Of a DNA stretch of 5,987 nt, positions 1 through 5,987 are shown one piece after another. The first letter of the stretch is position 1, and every line of letters starts with the position of its first letter. The notes beneath the pieces are model-generated. The model saw nothing but the letters and a program-made list of their open reading frames with translations. It was not told the origin of the DNA and ran no database searches. Made by a program: the position numbers and the translations under genes. Source of the DNA: Tagaea sp. (GTDB lineage Bacteria > Pseudomonadota > Alphaproteobacteria > CACIAM-22H2); NCBI GenBank assembly GCA_023653245.1, contig JAMNXK010000149.1, positions 1 to 5,987 of the forward strand, read 5' to 3'.

Positions 1-1761
1 CCGCGTCACGTCGGTGCGCACGCCGACGATGCCCACGCCGGGCACGTGGCGCTCGGAGACCGTGATCGTCCGTCCGCCGGCGATCTTGAGCACGCTCGGC
101 GCGCCGTCGCCTTCGCGATGCCGGCGCACGCGCTCGGCGATCCACCCGGCCGCGTCGTAGCCCGGATCGAGCGGTTCGCCGCGCGCCACCGACAGCCGGA
201 CCAGATCCTCGAAGCTCATGCCTTGGATCGCGGCGGGATCGTCCAGACCGGCGAACATCTCCGCGTAGGGCCGGTTGGCCACGACCAGGCGGTCGCTCTC
301 GTCGAAGATCGCGAAGCCTTCGGGGATCGATTCGAGGGCGGCGCGCAGCCGCGATTCGGCCGCGCGCGCGAGGCGCTCCATCTCGCGCACGCGCGTGACG
401 TCCGTGGCGACCGAAACGAATTGGGCGACCGCGCCCGAATCGTCGAAGACCGGCACTTTGCTGGTCAGGAAATGGCGCAAGCGGCCTTGCGCGTCGGGGA
501 AACTTTCCTCCTGGTCGCGGATCTCGCGGCCGCGGTCGATCAGCTCGCGCTCGCGCGCTTCGACCCCGGCGGCGAACGCGGGATCGACGAAATCGGCCAG
601 ACGTTTGCCGATCGCATCGCGCGGGCGGACTCCGAACACCGCCGCCTGGTAGGCGTTCATCAGCGTGTAGCGGCCCGACACGTCCTTGGCGTTGATGATG
701 GCGGGCACCGAATCGACCACCGTGCGCAGCTGGCGGCGCGACTGGGCCAGACGCTCGGCGTCGGACCGGCGCTCGGCGTCCAGGCGCTGCAGGCGGCCGA
801 GCTGGAACCACAACAGCAGCGCCAACGCCACCACCAGCGCCGCACCGGCCGAAGCCGCCGCGATCTGCACGCGCACCGCCTCGCGCAGCGGCGTCAAATA
901 GCCCGCCTCGGCATAGGCGACGGACACCGCCAACGGCAGACCCTGCACGCGCCGCCACGATTGCAGCCGCGCCACGCCGTCGATGGGGGACACCACGCGG
1001 TGCGTTTGCTCGGACAAACCCGCCAGCAGCCCGCGATGGAGCGGCTGGCCCGCGAAAACGCGGCCCAATATCGCGGGATCGAGCGGGTGCCGGGCCAGGA
1101 GCATGCCGTCGTCGCGCCACAGCGAAATCGCCCCGCCCGAGCCGACATCGAGGCTGGCGTAATAGGCGTTGAAGAATCCGGCGTCGAGCGCCACGACGAC
1201 AACGCCGGCGAACGCGCCGTCGGCCCCGGCCAGCCGGCGCGACAGCAGGATCGTCCAGACGCTCCGGCCGCGATCGAAAGCGGGCGGCGACACGTAAAGC
1301 CCGAGCTCGGCATTCGCGCTATGCGCTTGGAAATAGGATTGCGCGGAAAAATCCATCGCCGCCAAGCCGTACGCTTGGGAGTCGAGCCGCAGCCCGCCAT
1401 CGGCAGCGATCCACGACACCGCGATCGCCCCCGGCACGGTGTCGCGACGATCGCGCATCAAGGCGCCGGGATCCATCCCAGCGAACGGACCGCGCCCTTC
1501 CAGCGCCTCGACCAGTGCGGTCAAAGCGGCGTCGGCGGCGCCCAGGCTGCGCACGGCGTGCTCCTCCAAGGTGCGCGCGAAGGTCGCGGCCTGACGCGAC
1601 GCCGTCGCTTGCGTGCTGTCGTGGGCCGAGCGGATGGCGATCAAGAAGACGAATCCGATCGCCACCCCCAAGCCCGCGACCAAGCCGAGCAGAATCCAGC
1701 GCAACCGCCCCACGTCGAGCGCGCGCACGCCAAGACCTTGCGTTTCGTTGCTCGGAATCAC
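1..1761 (-). CDS. Membrane sensor with dCache-like periplasmic domain and two PAS domains (C-terminus outside window)
   Basis: Signal-sensing membrane protein; 587 codons are visible and the frame is still open at position 1. Order seen: cytoplasmic N-terminus; TM1 about residues 20-43 (WILLGLVAGLGVAIGF...); periplasmic region about 48-297; TM2 about 300-321 (ALVVALALLLWF); Arg/Gln/Glu-rich helical linker 322-347; PAS1 about 345-460, ending FVSVATDVTRVREME; PAS2 about 470-587, with 'SIPEGFAIFD' and 'VVANRPYAEMF', ending GIVGVRTDVTR. The periplasmic part carries the dCache-like stretches 'FFNAYYASLDVG' and 'ISLWRDDGMLLARHP', typical of extracellular ligand sensors. In this family the missing output is usually a histidine kinase or a GGDEF/EAL cyclic-di-GMP module; the window cannot tell which. 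The start is GTG at 1761-1759, with a GGAG nine bases upstream and an in-frame TAG at 1797-1795; no ATG lies between. It is transcribed divergently from acnA. Domain calls are confident; the ligand and output are unknown. Confidence 0.88.
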   Translation of the reverse strand, partial: MIPSNETQGLGVRALDVGRLRWILLGLVAGLGVAIGFVFLIAIRSAHDSTQATASRQAATFARTLEEHAVRSLGAADAALTALVEALEGRGPFAGMDPGALMRDRRDTVPGAIAVSWIAADGGLRLDSQAYGLAAMDFSAQSYFQAHSANAELGLYVSPPAFDRGRSVWTILLSRRLAGADGAFAGVVVVALDAGFFNAYYASLDVGSGGAISLWRDDGMLLARHPLDPAILGRVFAGQPLHRGLLAGLSEQTHRVVSPIDGVARLQSWRRVQGLPLAVSVAYAEAGYLTPLREAVRVQIAAASAGAALVVALALLLWFQLGRLQRLDAERRSDAERLAQSRRQLRTVVDSVPAIINAKDVSGRYTLMNAYQAAVFGVRPRDAIGKRLADFVDPAFAAGVEARERELIDRGREIRDQEESFPDAQGRLRHFLTSKVPVFDDSGAVAQFVSVATDVTRVREMERLARAAESRLRAALESIPEGFAIFDESDRLVVANRPYAEMFAGLDDPAAIQGMSFEDLVRLSVARGEPLDPGYDAAGWIAERVRRHREGDGAPSVLKIAGGRTITVSERHVPGVGIVGVRTDVTR

Positions 1762-1799
1762 GTCGCTCGGCTCCGATCCGCGTTGCTTCGAGGGCTAGC

Positions 1800-1811
1800 T
1801 TGCGCCCGCAA
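1800..1811. promoter_or_regulatory. Interrupted palindrome, possible operator
   Basis: TTGCG-CC-CGCAA is a 5-bp inverted repeat with a 2-bp centre, lying 39 bp upstream of the sensor GTG start and about 112 bp upstream of acnA. Its size and position would suit a dimeric regulator of either divergent gene. It matches no operator consensus that I can name. In high-G+C DNA a repeat this short may arise by chance. Confidence 0.2.
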
Positions 1812-1876
1812 AGGTTAACGGGAGACTGATGCGGCAACACCTTCATTCCGCAACCCTTTCCGTGCTACGTCAAGGG

Positions 1877-1888
1877 CCTCCCGGGAGG
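1877..1888 (+). promoter_or_regulatory. Perfect 12-bp palindrome in the acnA leader
   Basis: CCTCCCGGGAGG is self-complementary, and two further G-C pairs can form after one mismatch (1874-1891). It lies 35 nt before the acnA start codon. No T-run follows, so it is not an intrinsic terminator. The left arm resembles the anti-Shine-Dalgarno sequence and the right arm resembles a Shine-Dalgarno. It could be an operator half-pair or a leader hairpin; the function is inferred only. Confidence 0.3.
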
Positions 1889-1910
1889 GCCGCAACGGCC
1901 GCCCGCAACC

Positions 1911-1915
1911 GAGGA
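1911..1915 (+). promoter_or_regulatory. Ribosome binding site of acnA
   Basis: GAGGA ends eight bases before the ATG at 1924, an optimal spacing. It decides the start against the out-of-frame ATG at 1917, which opens only a shadow frame. Confidence 0.75.
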
Positions 1916-1923
1916 CATGGACC

Positions 1924-4614
<2,691 letters not shown>

Positions 4615-4640
4615 CCCGTCGGGCCTTCGCGACGACGACG

Positions 4641-4670
4641 AAACCCCGGGCGGCGACGCCCGGGGTTTTT
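4641..4670 (+). terminator. Intrinsic terminator of acnA, probably shared with the convergent operon
   Basis: A 12-bp perfect stem (arms 4641-4652 and 4657-4668, core CCCCGGGCG/CGCCCGGGG extended by three A-T pairs) closes a GCGA loop of the GNRA type. A run of five T starts at 4666, followed by CGTTT. It lies 26 nt after the acnA stop. On the minus strand the hairpin is followed by only three T and then CGTCG repeats, so it should work less well for the convergent PIN gene, whose stop is at 4675-4677. Confidence 0.9.
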
Positions 4671-4674
4671 CGTT

Positions 4675-5067
4675 TCAGGCCCGCGCGACATCCGTCGCGG
4701 CGAAGTCGCGCCCGACATAGAGCAGCGCCAGCCCGTGCCGCCGCGCGGTCGCGTAGCTCAAGCAATCGCCGAAATTGAGCTTCGCCTTGTGCCGGCCTTT
4801 GCCGTAGCGCTCGAACGCGTCGAGGGCGAGGCGCCCGATCTCGGCATCAATCGGGATTTCGATGAAGTCGAAAGAACGATAGCCGAACTCGAAATCGCCG
4901 CGCTGCCAATGCCGGCCGCCCACCATCACGAGCCCGGATTCGAGATAGACGGTAGGTGAAGAAAAAAGGATGGGGCTTGCGGCGAGTTTGGCGCGGCAGT
5001 CCATTTCCTCCTGCCCGCCGGAGAGGATTTCCACGATCGCCGACGAATCGACGAACAAAGCGTTCAC
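4675..5067 (-). CDS. VapC-like PIN-domain ribonuclease, putative toxin
   Basis: A 130-residue single PIN domain, the usual VapC length. The conserved acidic metal-binding residues are present: Asp7 in FVDSSAIVEIL, Glu43 in YLESGLVM, Asp101 in LNFGDCLSYATA, and Asp121/Asp126 in the C-terminal 'YVGRDFAATDV'. VapC proteins are Mg2+-dependent RNases that cleave tRNA, rRNA or other RNA when freed from their antitoxin; the target here cannot be read from sequence. I start it at GTG 5067-5065, which overlaps the upstream TGA (GTGA) and implies translational coupling; no clear Shine-Dalgarno precedes it. A TTG three codons later is the alternative. The open frame runs further upstream, to an ATG at 5226, but that part overlaps the neighbour and is low-complexity, so I reject it. 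The toxin role is inferred from family and gene order. Confidence 0.87.
   Translation of the reverse strand: MNALFVDSSAIVEILSGGQEEMDCRAKLAASPILFSSPTVYLESGLVMVGGRHWQRGDFEFGYRSFDFIEIPIDAEIGRLALDAFERYGKGRHKAKLNFGDCLSYATARRHGLALLYVGRDFAATDVARA
5064..5067 (-). other. Four-base stop/start overlap (GTGA)
   Basis: The GTG start of the PIN gene (5067-5065) and the TGA stop of the upstream gene (5066-5064) share bases. Such overlaps usually reflect translational coupling, with the upstream protein made first. This fixes the PIN start in the absence of a clear ribosome binding site. Confidence 0.7.
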
Positions 5068-5339
5068 TTCGGCAAACCGAACTTGTCGTAGAGATAGCGA
5101 TGATCGTTGAGCTTGGCGCGCTTCTTCGGGTCCTTCGGCGGCGGATACTTCGCGTGCAACTCCGCCAGGACTTTCGCGAGGCCCTTGCGCCGCTTGCGCG
5201 CGGCGGCGTGCAGTTTGGGATCCCAATATTGCGCGAAAGCCGGATCGTCGCGCGTCGTGGTTGGCGCGGGCGCGGACGCTTCCGCCGCCGCCTCGGTCGG
5301 GCGCGGGCGTTTTCCGGGTCTGGGATCGTCGGTCGGCAT
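5064..5339 (-). CDS. Small basic protein upstream of the PIN gene, candidate antitoxin of unrecognised family
   Basis: A 91-residue protein that I do not recognise. Residues 1-32 are rich in Pro, Ala and Thr and probably disordered. A second part, from DPAFAQYWDPKLHAAARKR (32-50), leads into a predicted basic helix (about 41-64), a PPPKDPKKRAK hinge (66-76) and a short C-terminal segment DHRYLYDKFGLPK (79-91). I count 21 Lys/Arg against 11 Asp/Glu, so it is clearly basic. It lacks visible ribbon-helix-helix, AbrB or Phd/YefM motifs, the usual partners of VapC. Its stop codon overlaps the GTG start of the PIN gene by four bases, the arrangement of antitoxin-toxin pairs, so an antitoxin role is my inference. 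The upstream gap to the DUF1232 gene is 22 nt. A weak GGTAGA sits nine bases before the ATG. It could instead be an unrelated nucleic-acid-binding protein in the same operon. Confidence 0.72.
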   Translation of the reverse strand: MPTDDPRPGKRPRPTEAAAEASAPAPTTTRDDPAFAQYWDPKLHAAARKRRKGLAKVLAELHAKYPPPKDPKKRAKLNDHRYLYDKFGLPK

Positions 5340-5361
5340 GGCGGCAAATCTACCGCAGGTC

Positions 5362-5730
5362 TCACGCGGCCGCCACGGCCCACAGGATCGCGACCGCGCC
5401 GGCGAGCCACAGCAGAACCACCACGCCGGCGGCGACGCGGGAGACGGGCCGCGCGCGCGTTTCGGCCGCGGCGCGGAGCTCGGCCATCAGATCGGCCGGA
5501 ATCAGTTTCAGCGCCAGCCACAGCCCGGCGGGCACCAGGATCAGATCGTCGAGCAGCCCGAGCACCGGGATGAAATCGGGGATCAAGTCGATCGGGCTCA
5601 AGGCGTAAGCGGCCGTCGCCAGCGCCACGAACTTGGCGAGTGCGGGCGTGCGCGGATCGCGCGCGGCGAGCCACAAGGCACCCACGTCGCGTTTCAGAAC
5701 CCGGGCCCAGCCGCGCAAGCGTTCCAGCAT
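5362..5730 (-). CDS. YkvA/DUF1232 family membrane protein
   Basis: A 122-residue protein with the hallmark DUF1232 signature at about residues 45-62 (SPIDLIPDFIPVLGLLDD), preceded by a hydrophobic helix (LAKFVALATAAYAL) and followed by ILVPAGLWLALKLIP. The family is widespread, membrane-associated and of unknown biochemical function. A second clear hydrophobic segment covers about 99-120 (AAGVVVLLWLAGAVAILW), probably a C-terminal anchor. The ATG at 5730-5728 has no obvious Shine-Dalgarno. The gene begins 10 nt after the stop of the upstream exported-protein gene and ends 22 nt before the basic 91-residue gene, so all four are probably one transcription unit. Family assignment is firm; function is unknown. 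Confidence 0.88.
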   Translation of the reverse strand: MLERLRGWARVLKRDVGALWLAARDPRTPALAKFVALATAAYALSPIDLIPDFIPVLGLLDDLILVPAGLWLALKLIPADLMAELRAAAETRARPVSRVAAGVVVLLWLAGAVAILWAVAAA

Positions 5731-5740
5731 GCGCGGGAGT

Positions 5741-5987
5741 CTACAGCGGAATCGAACCGTCGGGCGGCGGTGCGGCGCGCGCGCGCGGCGGGTTCAGCCG
5801 CCGGATCACGATGTTCCCCTCCGCGTCCATTTCGGGGGCGGCGTATTGGGGAAGGTTATCGACGAACAGCTTGAGCGCCTGGAGCAGTTTGGCGATGCCC
5901 TCGCGGGCGATCGCGTCCGGGCTGTCGGCTTGCGGCGGGGTCTGGGCGGCGAGCGGCGCGGCCAGCGCCAGACTCGCGGCGAGAACA
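5741..5987 (-). CDS. Small exported protein, 3' part (start outside window)
   Basis: An open minus-strand frame with 81 codons visible before TAG at 5743-5741; the 5' end runs off the window. It opens inside a signal-peptide-like hydrophobic stretch, VLAASLALAAPLAAQ, with likely cleavage after LAA, so probably only a few N-terminal residues are missing. The mature part is about 67 residues: an amphipathic helix (DAIAREGIAKLLQALKLFVD), then NLPQYAAPEMDAEGNIVIRR, then a Pro/Ala/Arg-rich tail. I recall similar small hypothetical proteins with a 'PQY.APE....G.I.IRR' pattern in alphaproteobacteria, but cannot name a family. A periplasmic location is inferred. It is the first visible gene of the minus-strand cluster; any promoter lies to the right of the window. 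Confidence 0.75.
   Translation of the reverse strand, partial: VLAASLALAAPLAAQTPPQADSPDAIAREGIAKLLQALKLFVDNLPQYAAPEMDAEGNIVIRRLNPPRARAAPPPDGSIPL

Larger units (their letters stand above)
1762..1923. other. Divergent intergenic region between the sensor gene and acnA
   Basis: This 162-nt region must hold the leftward promoter of the sensor gene and the rightward promoter and leader of acnA. I see no convincing sigma-70 pair on either strand. The least poor plus-strand option is an alphaproteobacterial-style -10 (GCTACG, 1864-1869) with only a weak TTC-type -35 upstream. The region contains two short palindromes, annotated separately, and a GTTAAC hexamer at 1814-1819. No tRNA, small ORF with a ribosome site or riboswitch-like fold was recognised. 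Confidence 0.5.

Noticed and set aside
46..1818. A 590-codon plus-strand frame opposite the sensor gene
   Set aside because: The minus strand in the correct frame gives clear TM, dCache and PAS sequences; this frame gives only low-complexity Arg/His/Gln-rich sequence.
5068..5226. An N-terminal extension of the PIN protein to an ATG at 5226
   Set aside because: The extra 53 residues are low-complexity Ala/Arg/Gln/Glu sequence, would overlap the upstream gene almost completely, and precede the normal VapC N-terminus.
5740..5760. A minus-strand stretch resembling a tRNA T-arm (GGTTCGATTCC)
   Set aside because: The flanking bases do not form a full T-stem, there is no acceptor, anticodon or D-arm upstream, and the stretch encodes the GSIPL end of the exported protein.
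5775..5803. An alternating GC run (5775-5787) and an adjacent CGGCGG/CCGCCG inverted repeat
   Set aside because: Both lie inside the coding sequence for the Arg/Pro/Ala-rich tail of the exported protein and are explained by codon composition; no T-run follows the hairpin.
5107..5874. Plus-strand frames of up to 255 codons over the right-hand cluster
   Set aside because: They lie opposite four convincing minus-strand genes, cross their boundaries and show no domain motifs.

Overview
The window is high-G+C DNA (dense third-position G/C by eye) and reads like an alphaproteobacterial chromosome. The clues are the AcnA-type aconitase, an alphaproteobacterial-style dCache/PAS signalling protein, a YkvA/DUF1232 membrane protein and a VapC-type PIN gene with a 'LNFGDC' motif. 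A Rhodospirillales-like source is my impression from protein style only; no taxonomic marker is present.

Layout. Positions 1-1761 (minus strand) hold a membrane sensor: TM helix, periplasmic dCache-like domain, second TM helix and two PAS domains. Its start is a GTG at 1761, and its output domain lies beyond the left edge. A 162-nt divergent intergenic region (1762-1923) separates it from acnA (1924-4614, plus strand), a complete 896-residue [4Fe-4S] aconitase with every key motif intact. acnA ends in a strong intrinsic terminator (4641-4670).

The right third is a compact minus-strand cluster that converges on acnA. In transcription order it contains: the 3' part of a small exported protein (stop at 5741); after 10 nt, a DUF1232 membrane protein (5362-5730); after 22 nt, a basic 91-residue protein of unrecognised family (5064-5339); and, overlapping it by four bases (GTGA), a 130-residue VapC-like PIN-domain RNase (4675-5067) whose stop lies 4 nt beyond the acnA terminator's T-tract.

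The gene order around the PIN protein is that of a type II toxin-antitoxin module, but the upstream partner shows no ribbon-helix-helix, AbrB or Phd signature. It is therefore a candidate unusual antitoxin and the most interesting item here. The sensor and aconitase are ordinary family members. No tRNA, rRNA, IS element, CRISPR array or origin was seen. The very long ORFs antisense to or out of frame with acnA and the sensor are high-G+C shadows.
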